Source: Peribacillus folii
GTDB lineage: Bacteria; Bacillota; Bacilli; Bacillales; DSM-1321
DNA: 64,000 bases
Direction: 5' to 3'
NCBI RefSeq assembly: GCF_030271255.1
Contig: NZ_JASJOM010000004.1
Location: forward strand, 1 to 64,000
This document shows positions 17,765 through 27,163 of this stretch, piece by piece. Position 1 is the stretch's first letter; each line of letters begins with the position of its first letter. A program made the position numbers and the translations under genes. A model generated the notes under the pieces. That model was not told where the DNA came from and did not search any database. It saw only the letters and a program-made list of their open reading frames with translations.

Positions 17765-19149
17765 ATCGCATAGGACGCATTTATAGTTCCATTGTTTTTC
17801 AAAATATCTCCATTATAATCGCTGCCGGCATCTTGAATATATTGTTTGGGGCAAATGGCTGGAAGCCTGATGCTGTTATCAGTTCGTTTATCGATCCGAT
17901 TTATCGGTATGTATTGCCATTGATGCTTGCCTATACAGGCGGTAAACTGTTTGGCGGCCATAGTGGGGGCATTGTTGCAAATGTTGCGATGATCGGGCTG
18001 ATCATGGCATCTGATATGCCAATGATCATCGGAGCGATATTATTCAGTCCGTTGATCGGCTGGCTTTCGGCATGGGTGGGACGGCGAACACAAGATTATA
18101 TTCCGATTGGCAGTGAGCTATTAATTGCCAATCTTATTGATGCACTCCTTGGTATAGGCTTAATGCTAATTGGTTATTTCTTGATTGGCCCCCTGATGAA
18201 CGAGGTGCTCAAGCATGTGAATAATGGGCTGGTTATGCTGGTCGGATCAGCTTGGCTCCCCTTTTTATCCTTGATCATCGAGCCCGCCAAGGTGATGTTT
18301 TTAAATAACCTGATAAACCATGGAATCGTGGCGCCATTTGGCATTCAACAGGCACGCGAACTCGGGAAAAGCATCATCTTTCTTGTAGAGGCGAATCCTG
18401 GACCAGGCTTCGGTGTCCTGCTGGCTTATTTAATGACTTCAAGCAAGGAAGATAAGCCCTCCCTTCGAGGAACCGCTGGGATCCAGCTGTTTGGCGGGAT
18501 TCACGAAGTGTACTTTCCATATATATTAATGAAGCCGGCGTTATTTTTTGCCGTAATTGCCGGCGGCTTCACTGGCATTTCCTTTTTCCAGCTTTTCGAT
18601 GTCGGACTCGTTTCCACAGCTTCTCCCGGCAGCATTCTATTGATCTTGTTTCTGGCACCGCAAAAGGATATCCTAGTCATTTTTGCAGGAATTGGCTTAT
18701 CGGCCGCGGTTTCATGCCTTGTTGCTCACTTTATTCTCGTGCGATCCAAACCCAAACGCTCCGGGGCACCTATGGGGTCCCTCAACTTGCCGCTTAATCA
18801 AAAGAATGAACGGCCAAGCATCATGATTCTGGATGAACAGCCAGCACTCCTTACATCCATCCGGCATGTTACGGTATCATGTGACGGAGGAATGGCATCG
18901 AGTGCAATGGGAGCGGCCATCCTAAGACGAAAAGTGAAGGAAGCCGGGCTCGCGCATATCCAAATCGAGCACCGTTCCATCGATGATATTCCAAGCAATA
19001 CTGATTTGATCGTCATCCAAAACCAACTGAAAAAGAGATTGAATCAGATGCGTCAATCCATCCCGATCATAGGGTTGAATTCATTATCTAACATACAGGA
19101 ATATGATGATATCATTTTCCTTATTACAAACAGAAATCAATCAAAATAA
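17761..19149 (+). CDS. mannitol-type PTS permease, IIC-IIB fusion
   Basis: 462 residues. The N-terminal ~340 form a IIC channel of the MtlA type (GGKLFGGHSGGIVAN, FLNNLINHGIVAPFGIQQ, EANPGPGFGVLLAY, and the signature GGIHEVYFPYILMKP). The C-terminal IIB domain carries the phosphorylated Cys374 in VSCDGGMASSAMGA. There is no IIA domain and no separate mtlF-type gene nearby, so phosphate must come from an EIIA elsewhere or possibly the EIIA-like domain of the upstream regulator (inference). No mannitol-1-phosphate dehydrogenase (mtlD) is present, so the sugar is likely another hexitol or pentitol. Last gene before a strong terminator. Confidence 0.88.
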   Translation: MNRIGRIYSSIVFQNISIIIAAGILNILFGANGWKPDAVISSFIDPIYRYVLPLMLAYTGGKLFGGHSGGIVANVAMIGLIMASDMPMIIGAILFSPLIGWLSAWVGRRTQDYIPIGSELLIANLIDALLGIGLMLIGYFLIGPLMNEVLKHVNNGLVMLVGSAWLPFLSLIIEPAKVMFLNNLINHGIVAPFGIQQARELGKSIIFLVEANPGPGFGVLLAYLMTSSKEDKPSLRGTAGIQLFGGIHEVYFPYILMKPALFFAVIAGGFTGISFFQLFDVGLVSTASPGSILLILFLAPQKDILVIFAGIGLSAAVSCLVAHFILVRSKPKRSGAPMGSLNLPLNQKNERPSIMILDEQPALLTSIRHVTVSCDGGMASSAMGAAILRRKVKEAGLAHIQIEHRSIDDIPSNTDLIVIQNQLKKRLNQMRQSIPIIGLNSLSNIQEYDDIIFLITNRNQSK

Positions 19150-19223
19150 ATGCGCTGCAGATGCGGCTAAATACCATGCCGAACTAACCATATACCTGTG
19201 TTCGGACAAAACATGGGTTTTTT

Positions 19224-19259
19224 AAGAGGGGTTCGAATGTTCCATTTCGAACCCCTCTT
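19224..19259. terminator. bidirectional terminator, convergent genes
   Basis: Perfect 14-bp stem AAGAGGGGTTCGAA / TTCGAACCCCTCTT, 8-nt loop, T on both outer sides. It serves the PTS gene and the opposing MFS gene. The arms resemble the hairpin at 26004-26040. Confidence 0.85.
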
Positions 19260-19282
19260 TGTACGATTGAGCCGCCTGAATC

Positions 19283-20575
19283 TCAAATGGTTTTTTCCAA
19301 TGCTTCCACGTTTATTTTTTCCGTTACACCTTTTTTCTTTTCAGGCAATTGGATATACACGGTCAATATGGCACTGATGAAATATAACATGGCAAGCATC
19401 CAGATTAAACCGCTTGCACCTAGTGGCTCATATAATACGCCCACAAGCGCCGGGCCGACGAATACCGGGAGCCCTGCCCCTAAGTTCAGAACAGATACAG
19501 CCGCTCCTTTGTCTTCCTTCACAAGCGAAGGTACCAAGGCGGACAATGGTACATACCCTGCTAGGGAAGCGCCCCAAAGCATACCGGCGATAAAAACGAA
19601 TACAAGATTACCGTCGGTCCATATTGGCATATAAAATAACAGCAAAGTGGAAAAACCTGCAAAAACCCCGCCAAACCAAATCACCGTATTACGCCAACCC
19701 AGTTTATCCCCGACTATTCCAAATATCACATTGAATACAATATTGCTCGTGAAAATCATGCCCCACATGGTCAGCCAGGTATTGATGGAAATGCCGTAAT
19801 GGGCCATATGAATCGGCAGAAAGATCGGAAAGGCAAATTGAGAAGTCGTATTAATGGTTCGGACAACCCCGCCAATCGCTACCTTTGGCTCCCTTTTCAT
19901 GATCGTGAAGCCCTTCGTCAATTCCTTCAATTTTGCACGGGTACTCATGCCGCTGCTTTTCAGTTCCAATTTGTCACGGTTCAGCGCGATGGCAAAAAAT
20001 GCTCCGACACATACCCAGAAAATCGACGTCCATAGCGTGCCAATGTGCCCGAATCGTTCAATCGCCCATATCGAATAATAAGCACCCAGCACATTCAAAC
20101 CTCCTGTAAAGACAAACCAAAACCATCCGACTGCCGCTCCCAGCTTATGTTTAGGACTTCGGTAATTGATCCATACCATGAAGCTATAGGAAAAAAGTGG
20201 ATAACCAAAGCCCCGGAGAGCATACGTAAGGAGCATCATCCCTTGATTCAGCTCCGAAAGGCCAAAAGCAATGAAAGAGCTAGTCCCGATGATGTAAACC
20301 AGTAATCCCGTAAACATGATTTTCCTAGGACCGAAAGCTTCAGCGAGCACCCCTGATAAAAAGGAAGCGATGGCAACGGTAACTCCATAAGCCGTATAAA
20401 GCGATGCGGTTTGTTCGACGCTCATTCCCCTTCCTTGCAAATAAGCACTCATCCAAGCTATTTCCAACCCATCACCCATCATGAAAATCAAGATCCCGAG
20501 ATACCCCCAGGCGAGCGACTTCGTAATCCCGATTTTATCTAAAAATGTCCCATTCATTCCATTAGCAATACTCAT
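19283..20575 (-). CDS. MFS polyol permease, RbtT/DalT-like
   Basis: 430 residues, 12 membrane helices. It closely resembles Klebsiella RbtT (ribitol) and DalT (D-arabitol): LAWGYLGILIFMMGDGLE, YALRGFGYPLFSYSFMVW, AAVGWFWFVFTGG, GTLWTSIFW, VRTINTTSQFAFPIFLP and KGAAVSVLNLGAGL all have direct counterparts in that polyol permease group. It imports unphosphorylated pentitol with H+. The start ATG 20575 was chosen because AAAGGGG lies 6 nt upstream; the frame stays open for 40 further codons of non-conserved text. Convergent with the polyol PTS operon, it gives the kinase-dehydrogenase pair a free substrate. Confidence 0.82.
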   Translation of the reverse strand: MSIANGMNGTFLDKIGITKSLAWGYLGILIFMMGDGLEIAWMSAYLQGRGMSVEQTASLYTAYGVTVAIASFLSGVLAEAFGPRKIMFTGLLVYIIGTSSFIAFGLSELNQGMMLLTYALRGFGYPLFSYSFMVWINYRSPKHKLGAAVGWFWFVFTGGLNVLGAYYSIWAIERFGHIGTLWTSIFWVCVGAFFAIALNRDKLELKSSGMSTRAKLKELTKGFTIMKREPKVAIGGVVRTINTTSQFAFPIFLPIHMAHYGISINTWLTMWGMIFTSNIVFNVIFGIVGDKLGWRNTVIWFGGVFAGFSTLLLFYMPIWTDGNLVFVFIAGMLWGASLAGYVPLSALVPSLVKEDKGAAVSVLNLGAGLPVFVGPALVGVLYEPLGASGLIWMLAMLYFISAILTVYIQLPEKKKGVTEKINVEALEKTI

Positions 20576-20821
20576 AAACATCCCCTTTTCCGTATCGATA
20601 AAATGTATGATTGCGCTTTCATCATTTGAATCAGTATAGCACCGTTTAAAGGGAGATAGTGGCGCCACTTCTTTCAACTTTGGCGCTTTTTTCATGACAA
20701 AATTTAACTATTCCGAGAGCATTCATTTACAATATTTCCGAACGTGCAACCTTGAATCTTCTTGCGATTCGGTATAGACTCCAGGTTCTGGATTCAAACA
20801 TTTAGGACTACCAAATGCCGA

Positions 20822-20848
20822 ACAAAATAAAAAGAGCCCTCAGGCTCT
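20822..20848 (-). terminator. intrinsic terminator of the 39-aa gene
   Basis: Minus-strand stem AGAGCC / GGCTCT, 4-nt loop, then TTTTTATTTTG; the stem begins inside the stop codon of the small gene. Confidence 0.7.
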
Positions 20849-20966
20849 AAAATATCGTCTTAACGATTAATTTAATCCATCCAAAAAAAGAGATCCATAG
20901 TGGTATGCTTAAAGATGTTCCAAACAAAAGACCTTTCAAGAAATTCCCTTCGTCCTTATTCACCAT
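20847..20966 (-). CDS. small membrane protein (39 aa)
   Basis: ATG 20966 to TAG 20847. The N-terminus MVNKDEGNFLKGLLFGTSLS is followed by one hydrophobic helix (IPLWISFFGWIKLIVKTIF). A GAGAGGTG site lies about 8 nt upstream and a terminator directly downstream, so this is a complete small transcription unit. Similar KGLxxGxxLSIPLW peptides occur in Bacillus. Function unknown. Confidence 0.6.
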   Translation of the reverse strand: MVNKDEGNFLKGLLFGTSLSIPLWISFFGWIKLIVKTIF

Positions 20967-21200
20967 ATTGCACACACCTCTCGGCTTTACTTTCTATCAA
21001 TATCATTTTATATGAAAGCGTTTACTTTGTATATGATCCGATGGTAATAACCTCCACTCCTTCTTTGAAAATCCGTATCTATGTATATCCCTTCAAGAAG
21101 ATATACTAAACTATATGATGTTGTGATGACACCGACCTCCTTTCCGCTATCACTTACTTCTGCCTAGCAAACCTCTGTACTGCCCCGCCTCACCAAAAGC
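20967..21200. other. intergenic, possible small minus-strand ORFs
   Basis: An AAAGGAGG (minus strand, near 21137-21144) and a second GGAGTGGAGG (near 21050) precede no convincing start; the frame after the first begins with ATC and runs 39 codons. Nothing I can support as a gene. Confidence 0.3.
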
Positions 21201-21226
21201 AAAAAAGCCCTCTAATGGACTTTTTT
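21201..21226 (-). terminator. intrinsic terminator of the M15 peptidase gene
   Basis: Minus-strand stem AAAAAAGTCC / GGGCTTTTTT (one G-T pair), 6-nt loop, T-rich after. Confidence 0.65.
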
Positions 21227-21273
21227 GATAAGCTATAAGCATGTGACCAAATTAGGCACCTCTCCAGTTCACT

Positions 21274-22239
21274 TCACCCAAATAGTTTCGAAAATGTATT
21301 TTCGCCGACGATGCCATCTGCATATATTCCTGCAGACCTTTGAAATGCCCTCACTGCCGATTCCGTTCCACTCCCAAAGATTCCGTCTATCCCCCGTGGA
21401 TTGAAGCCTTCCAAATAAAGTGCCGCTTGAAGGATATAAGTGATATTGCCTTGGGCTCCTTCCCTAACATTAGGTAATGCAGCTCTTGTTCGCGGTCCCC
21501 ATAATCCATCGACAATAAGCTTTGCCCCGTATTGTTTATTCAATTCCGTTTGAAATCCCTTGATCAGCGCTTTCTTCGTATTCGGTCCATAAAAGCCGTC
21601 CACAGCGATTTTTGCTTGGTACCGCTTATTCAATGTGGTTTGAATGGCCCTGATGGTCTGATCTCCACTTTCCTTAGCAGGCGGGTCTTTTTCGATGACA
21701 TCCGGTTTCACACTTGACCCCGGGGATGGTGTGGCCCCACTCACCTTTGATGTCAAATTAGGCTTTAGGCCAGCCTGAAGCTGAATATACGAGAGCCCTC
21801 CCGTCATTTCTAGGTGTGGATAATCTTTAAAAATTAACCAATCCCCGCCCCACGCAAAGCCCAAGGATTTGCCGATCTCCCCTGCCCGCCTCCATTTTTC
21901 ATCAACCGTCCAGATCGCATTTCTCCCATCATCACTTACGATGAAATAATCGATGGCCAGTCCATAATTGTGATAAGATTGACCTGGCATCGCATTAGTC
22001 ACTACCGGTTTTGATAAATCACTATAATTCACCCCTCCGTAGCTATATCCTAGGCGACCTTGACCATATAACCTCGCTTGTTCTTCATTTGAACGATAGC
22101 CGGCACTGATTTGCACAAAAATGCCTTCTTCGTATGCCCGTCTGATCAATTCCAACGCTGATTCCTTGACGACTGGATGGATTCCGCTGCCCATGTTCTT
22201 TTCCGATCGTTCCAATAATGTTTCCAATTTGACTGTCAA
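21274..22239 (-). CDS. M15 L,D-peptidase with peptidoglycan-binding repeats
   Basis: A 321-residue cell-wall hydrolase. The N-terminal domain (about 1-165) is a VanY/CwlK-like M15 metallopeptidase: SAGYRSNEEQARLYGQGR, zinc ligands in SYHNYGLAIDYF and catalytic/zinc residues in DYPHLEMTGG. A Pro/Ser linker follows (about 165-200), then two or three PG_binding_1 repeats (VDGFYGPNTKKAL, VDGLWGPRTRAAL, and IDGIFGSGTESAVRAFQ with DGIVGENTF). Related enzymes cut L-Ala-D-Glu or D-Ala bonds in peptidoglycan and act as autolysins or endolysins. No signal peptide is present, as in phage or spore-lysis enzymes. TTG 22239 lies 8 nt after AGGAGG; a GTG three codons earlier overlaps that site. Monocistronic. 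Confidence 0.82.
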   Translation of the reverse strand: MTVKLETLLERSEKNMGSGIHPVVKESALELIRRAYEEGIFVQISAGYRSNEEQARLYGQGRLGYSYGGVNYSDLSKPVVTNAMPGQSYHNYGLAIDYFIVSDDGRNAIWTVDEKWRRAGEIGKSLGFAWGGDWLIFKDYPHLEMTGGLSYIQLQAGLKPNLTSKVSGATPSPGSSVKPDVIEKDPPAKESGDQTIRAIQTTLNKRYQAKIAVDGFYGPNTKKALIKGFQTELNKQYGAKLIVDGLWGPRTRAALPNVREGAQGNITYILQAALYLEGFNPRGIDGIFGSGTESAVRAFQRSAGIYADGIVGENTFSKLFG

Positions 22240-22349
22240 TTCAATCACCTCCTAATATGTTATGGAACTTACTGGGAAATGCTTGTACAATTTAGAAAAA
22301 AACAACCTAAAAAATGCTCTTTAGAAACAAATCAGCCCTAATAAAAGCA

Positions 22350-22377
22350 AATAAAAGAAACCACTTCATAAGTGGTC
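22350..22377 (-). terminator. intrinsic terminator of the GH3 gene
   Basis: Minus-strand stem ACCACTT / AAGTGGT with a 3-nt loop, then TTCTTTTATTT. Confidence 0.6.
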
Positions 22378-22458
22378 TCCGTTTGTAGACAAAAGGGGGG
22401 GCGAAATTAAACAATTCCGTTAAACATGTTTTTGGCAGCTTCGCTGGTATTCCCCCTA

Positions 22459-24582
22459 TTAATAGGTTAGTCCATGACCAAGTTTATAGATATTACCATC
22501 GCTATCCTTATAGGCATATGATAGCCCTGCAGGCATATATTTGTCCTTGTCATAGCCAGGTACATCGTTTCTAGACACGCATTCACCATTCTGACGAACG
22601 GCAATTACATCTTCACTCGCTGGTAATGTTAATGGTAGAACGCCTACTGGTTTACTATTCCCTGCGATAACCTCAAACTGTGCATTATAGAAGGTATCGT
22701 ATCCAGCGATTAAAGCATCAGCCATCGGTTCAATATTTTCAAGTATCCATGGCAAGGTTACATTTACACTGATAACGACTTTTCCACCACGGCTATGAAG
22801 GCTGTCGCTCACTTCCTTTAGATGATCCATACCAGTAATAGTCGTTTCCTGATACAGTGAGCCATCTAAAGCTGATACTACTTTCCCCTCACAAACATCA
22901 AGCTCTAATAGTCCTGGTGTCGCGTTGAAATAAGAACCGGATTTTGGATGTAGGAATATGATCGCTACGTCAGCTTCTTCAAAGTTGACAGTCATCGAAA
23001 ATTGGCCGAGCTCTTGACACTCTTTTCTTGCCTTTTCAGTATACTTTGTTGCTCGTTCTACTTCCTTGTGCAATACTTCCACATAAACTTTTTTACTATT
23101 AAGCTTTTCAGCAGTTAATGGTAACGTCTCGTTTTGATTTTTAAGAATCGTTACAGATTTTTTATGCCCTTCAAAAGCTGCTTTCCAATTCGCTGTGTTA
23201 CTAACTACAGCTGTAGCCTCTTCTGGTGAATTATATGTACGGTCATCGAAAATACCTAATGTAAACATTTCCGTCAGAAGTCGAACATTCGCTTCATTAA
23301 TGCGTTTTTCGCTAATCCAGCCTTTACTAACAGCAATTTTAAGATTTTCTATATCATTTGTGTCCGCCACTATATCTGTCCCTGCATTGACTGCTTTCGC
23401 AAAACGTTCAGCCTCACTTAATTCTTCTACGCCCCAGCTCATATTATTCACAATGCCGCTGTCACTATTGATATAGCCCTTAAACCCAAGTTTTCCTCTT
23501 AGAATATCGTTAATGAAATAGTGATTGAATGTGAAGCCTACCTCTTCAAAAGGAATGTCTTCACCCTCGAACTCTTGTACCACACTCTTCTTGATACTTG
23601 GTATAGAATAATAGGGCATGATAGATGATGTACCATGTTGTACCGCTGCTCTAAATGGTGGTAAGTGATATTTTTCTAAGCTTCCTGGAGTAGGGTAAAG
23701 ATTCCACTTTCCTTCTTTGTAATGAGGATCGAATCCATTTTCTCTTGCTCCTCCACCAGGAAAATGCTTCGTTGTCATGGCAATACTGTTTTTCCCTAAT
23801 TCCTCACCTTGGAAGCCGTCGATAAGACGACCAATAGCATCAGAAATAAATTCTGGATCTTCTCCAAACGTACCATAGGTTCGTTGCCATCTCGGATCTG
23901 TAACCGTATCCGCCATGTACATATACCCTTTTCTGATACCCGTAGCATCCCACTCTTCGCGAGCGATTTTAGCAAATTCGCTAATAAGTGATGCATCTCC
24001 ACCGTTTTTAATATCTCCCTGTGCTGCCGCTGCAAGACCCAGGGTTCCAGGCCAAGTGGAGAAAATTCCACCTGCATCATTCATACCAAAAATAGGCTCT
24101 GCATTTTCATTTCTTGAATTGGATGTAATCAAGCAAGGAATACCTAAACGAGTTCCCTCAGCAACTTCATTCATTTTATTTATCCATGCAGCCATTTCAG
24201 CTGGGCTAAAGTTGTCTCTTAATATGAAGTGTCTTACCTTCCTTTTTTCGATGGTATGTGTTGTTCCGTATATTTTTGATGCAGCGAATATATTTTCCCC
24301 TTTTTCCACAATCGCTTCATCCAATATACCATCATGGCTTGTCTTTTCCTTATTTTCCTGAGAGAGCCCCATTTTGCGCGTATTAATCAGCATCATACCG
24401 ATCTTCTCATCGATATTCATCAATGAGACTAGGTTCTCCGCACGTTCCTTTGGACTCAAACGCCAATCCTTATAAGGTTCTAGCTTCCCACTATTATTCA
24501 AATCCTTAAATTTCAATCCGTCAACTTCGATGATATTCTTCACTCTAACTTCTAATTCTGGTTGTTTATAATTCATTTCCAT
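22459..24582 (-). CDS. glycoside hydrolase family 3 protein
   Basis: A 707-residue intracellular glycosidase (no signal peptide). The family 3 TIM-barrel covers about residues 50-420: RLGIPCLITSN, MADTVTDPRWQRTYGTFGEDP, TTKHFPGGGA (substrate-binding KH) and GYINSDSGIV, where Asp374 is the predicted nucleophile. The second alpha/beta domain covers about 450-690 (KKSVTILKNQNETLPL, DVAIIFLHP). Family members release terminal beta-linked glucose, xylose or N-acetylglucosamine. I cannot fix the substrate; the typical GlcNAcase His-Asp loop was not seen. Start ATG 24582 follows GGAGG by 7 nt; 11 open codons upstream are discarded. Divergent from an AraC regulator with a 190-bp shared promoter region containing a weak cre-like TGATATCGCTTTCT (24667-24680). 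Confidence 0.85.
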   Translation of the reverse strand: MEMNYKQPELEVRVKNIIEVDGLKFKDLNNSGKLEPYKDWRLSPKERAENLVSLMNIDEKIGMMLINTRKMGLSQENKEKTSHDGILDEAIVEKGENIFAASKIYGTTHTIEKRKVRHFILRDNFSPAEMAAWINKMNEVAEGTRLGIPCLITSNSRNENAEPIFGMNDAGGIFSTWPGTLGLAAAAQGDIKNGGDASLISEFAKIAREEWDATGIRKGYMYMADTVTDPRWQRTYGTFGEDPEFISDAIGRLIDGFQGEELGKNSIAMTTKHFPGGGARENGFDPHYKEGKWNLYPTPGSLEKYHLPPFRAAVQHGTSSIMPYYSIPSIKKSVVQEFEGEDIPFEEVGFTFNHYFINDILRGKLGFKGYINSDSGIVNNMSWGVEELSEAERFAKAVNAGTDIVADTNDIENLKIAVSKGWISEKRINEANVRLLTEMFTLGIFDDRTYNSPEEATAVVSNTANWKAAFEGHKKSVTILKNQNETLPLTAEKLNSKKVYVEVLHKEVERATKYTEKARKECQELGQFSMTVNFEEADVAIIFLHPKSGSYFNATPGLLELDVCEGKVVSALDGSLYQETTITGMDHLKEVSDSLHSRGGKVVISVNVTLPWILENIEPMADALIAGYDTFYNAQFEVIAGNSKPVGVLPLTLPASEDVIAVRQNGECVSRNDVPGYDKDKYMPAGLSYAYKDSDGNIYKLGHGLTY

Positions 24583-24771
24583 TGTAACGCCTCCTAAACT
24601 TAACCTTCTCCTCACTATACCTTTAGAAAAATCCAGTTATCATTTCCACAACCTGCTCAATAAATTTGATATCGCTTTCTTTACTGTTATAATAACAACT
24701 AAAAGTTAAAAATAAATGGCGTAAATTGCTCAAAAAATTGCAATTGTTGCTATTTGAGAGGTTGACGAGAT

Positions 24772-25701
24772 ATGAAGCAATCTAATCTAATTCCTGTCAT
24801 CAATAAAGGGTTTAACATTCATTACTTTAGCAAAAAACATCCATCCCATGATTGGCTCAAAATACATGATAAATCCCCTGAGGAATTTTCCAAAATCGAG
24901 TCCTTATTCCAATTGCATCAGCATGATGTTTTAGAAGTGCTCGTTTTTTTAGATGGAGAATGTGACTTCTTTTGCGAAGGAAAAACGTATCCCTTAAAGA
25001 GAGGCGATGTCGTCATCATCCCTCCCTATGCTGTTCATAAAGCAAATGTTAAGAAAATGAACAGCTATGAACGAATCATCATTAGCGTTAGTGAGCATTT
25101 GCTGAATGACTTCCTTTCTAGTTCACCAACGATGAAAGAAAATATCAATTATCAAAAAACATTAGATACTCACGTGTTACATTTACATACAAAGCATTTC
25201 CAGACAATTATTTTTTTACTAGATGAAATCACTCAAAACATTGATAAAGGAGAAGAAAATCTCCCCTTCACATTAAACTATCAATTATTTCAGGTGCTCC
25301 AAACAATCTTCGATTCCTCTAATAGTAAGGCTAGTCACGGAAATATGGACGAACTGGACCAAAGATTCCTATCAATAGTAGAGTATATCGAATCACATTT
25401 TACAGATCAGGATTTAAGTTTAGACATTGTAGCGAATCATTTTCATTTAAATAAATATTATTTTTCACATTATTTCAAGAAAAATATGAACCTTCCTTTT
25501 TACCGTTACGTATCATTAAAACGCCTATCTTTTGCTGTAACGATGATTAAGAAAAATCAGATTTCCATAGAAGAAATTGCCTTACATTGCGGTTTCCTAG
25601 ATTATTCTAGTTTTTATCGACTCTTCAAAAAAGAATATAATATTTCTCCCAAAAAACTCCAAAAAGATTTCAAAATTTATACGAACATGCGTCTTTCATG
25701 A
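24772..25701 (+). CDS. AraC-family transcriptional regulator with cupin domain
   Basis: 309 residues. The N-terminal cupin sensor (about 40-90: LFQLHQHDVLEVLVFLDGEC, YPLKRGDVVIIPPYAVH) binds a sugar in this family; the C-terminal AraC domain (about 205-305) has two helix-turn-helix units (LSLDIVANHFHLNKYYFSHYF and ISIEEIALHCGFLDYSSFYR). It is transcribed divergently from the GH3 gene, so it very likely activates that gene in response to a beta-glycoside. The ribosome site is weak (GAGAGG 10 nt upstream). Confidence 0.88.
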   Translation: MKQSNLIPVINKGFNIHYFSKKHPSHDWLKIHDKSPEEFSKIESLFQLHQHDVLEVLVFLDGECDFFCEGKTYPLKRGDVVIIPPYAVHKANVKKMNSYERIIISVSEHLLNDFLSSSPTMKENINYQKTLDTHVLHLHTKHFQTIIFLLDEITQNIDKGEENLPFTLNYQLFQVLQTIFDSSNSKASHGNMDELDQRFLSIVEYIESHFTDQDLSLDIVANHFHLNKYYFSHYFKKNMNLPFYRYVSLKRLSFAVTMIKKNQISIEEIALHCGFLDYSSFYRLFKKEYNISPKKLQKDFKIYTNMRLS

Positions 25702-26003
25702 AAGGAATAACAAAGAGGCTCCCCGAAAGTACAGTGAAACATGGATAAGCCTCGATGAAAATTCTCATTATTTAAAAAAGGGAAGGATGAATCGAATCCA
25801 GGAACTGAAGCCAGCAGCTCATATTCCATATTTATTTGGGCTAATCCGTATTTGACTCGTTAATACCTAATGAGCATTAAAGGATGGTCTATTATTTAAC
25901 CTTTTACCCCTCCTTACTCTTTTACTTTAAAGAATGTAACAAGACAACAATTTATCTTGTTACAACGAAAATATATGATCCGCGAACATTCAAAGAGAAT
26001 TCC
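25702..26003. other. intergenic region with 10-bp inverted repeat
   Basis: No gene supported. It holds an inverted repeat TGTAACAAGA / TCTTGTTACA at 25935-25944 and 25955-25964 (10-nt spacer) without a T-run, so it is more like an operator or recombination site than a terminator. Confidence 0.45.
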
Positions 26004-26040
26004 AAAAGGGGTTCGGAATTAATAATTCCGAACCCCTTTT
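26004..26040. terminator. perfect 17-bp hairpin, bidirectional terminator
   Basis: AAAAGGGGTTCGGAATT / AATTCCGAACCCCTTTT with a 3-nt loop. A-run and T-run on either side allow function in both directions. The core GGGGTTCG is shared with the hairpin at 19224-19259. Confidence 0.8.
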
Positions 26041-26085
26041 GTCTACAAACTGGAATGCCTATATATAGGCATTCTTCATCGTTTT

Positions 26086-26589
26086 TTATGACCATTTTTC
26101 TTCATCATCAATCCATTGATTATTTATTAACTCATATGATTTAGTATCGTCGTGGAAAACAAAGAAACATGGTACATACAATATATCCCCGCCTGTTTTT
26201 TTCCAACATTGACCAAACCAATCTGTAAACGCTTTTTGTTCTAACTCGTATATTGCTGGATAATTTTCTTCGTAAAAATTATCAAGAAAATCATCCAATG
26301 AATGGTCGATTAACTGATAGTATGTTACATCAGGAATTACATCAACACTACCTGAAAAAACTGTCGTGTCATTACCTTCATAGAAAACCTCGTTAGCTTC
26401 TCTATCCATAGAAAACAATCTTATTGAAAATTCCAAAATTTGCAGGCTCAATAAATGCCGTAAAATCCAACAAATTTATTCAGAAAAATAGTTATATGTA
26501 ATGATATTTTTAAGGTTACCTACTAACAAATCTGAATGTTTCTCTAGGTTAGCTTTAATAGAATCAATATAACTATCGACTGTTAACAT
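26086..26589 (-). pseudogene. hypothetical protein broken by two frameshifts
   Basis: The frame from ATG 26589 reads MLTVDSYIDSIKANLEKHSD ... YNYFSE and hits TAA at 26476. Within the next ~45 nt the +2 frame reads NLLDFTAFIEPANF, then the original frame resumes as EFSIRLFSMDREANEVFYEG and runs to 26086. Two indels of opposite sign therefore flank a 15-codon segment, and the gene (about 167 codons) is probably dead. The open C-terminal 121 codons alone lack a ribosome site. The acidic, aromatic-rich text recalls toxin-immunity or phage-cargo proteins, but the family is not recognised. Confidence 0.5.
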
Positions 26590-26631
26590 ATTATATGCCT
26601 TATTCAAACAAATGCACCTGCTATCATGAAG

Positions 26632-26988
26632 TCACAAAGCTAAATTTTGCTTACGGAATCCATATCTATATAAACCTAGAAAGAACGGATACAAGATGAC
26701 AAATGTGAAAGCTGTAACGAAAATCATTCCTCCTACACCCAGTTCTGGATCATTAAGCACATCCAACATGGTGTATGCAGGCACTTCAATTACATTTATG
26801 ATAAATACGAATTTCCAGAATGACTCTGATAACAATTGTTTGTTATATACATATCCAAATAATCCAACTGTTGATATGATACTGATAACAGTATCCGTAG
26901 TTTCTATCACTGGACCATGAACGGATTCCACAAACATTGAAGCTATCGATATAGCTATAATTAGCCAAAAGTAAATTTTCCAGAGCAT
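26632..26988 (-). CDS. small integral membrane protein (118 aa)
   Basis: 118 residues with four predicted membrane helices (about 3-22, 33-50, 58-75, 87-108) and a short basic C-terminus (LYRYGFRKQNLAL). ATG 26988 follows GGGAAGTG by 6 nt. It is located just upstream of the broken gene at 26086-26589 on the same strand. No family recognised. The intact frame, start signal and hydrophobicity pattern support a real gene. Confidence 0.6.
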   Translation of the reverse strand: MLWKIYFWLIIAISIASMFVESVHGPVIETTDTVISIISTVGLFGYVYNKQLLSESFWKFVFIINVIEVPAYTMLDVLNDPELGVGGMIFVTAFTFVILYPFFLGLYRYGFRKQNLAL

Positions 26989-27163
26989 TTTTTACACTTC
27001 CCAACACATTAAAATGAACCTCTCAATTTTCCATTTCTAGTATAACAAACCAACCTAGTAAACTGGGCTTATTTTTAAAATAATCCTTTTCAGGCGCATC
27101 CAATACAATATACGACTTCCACCTCCAAAATACTTAGGATTAATTGGGTGTTTATATTTGGAA

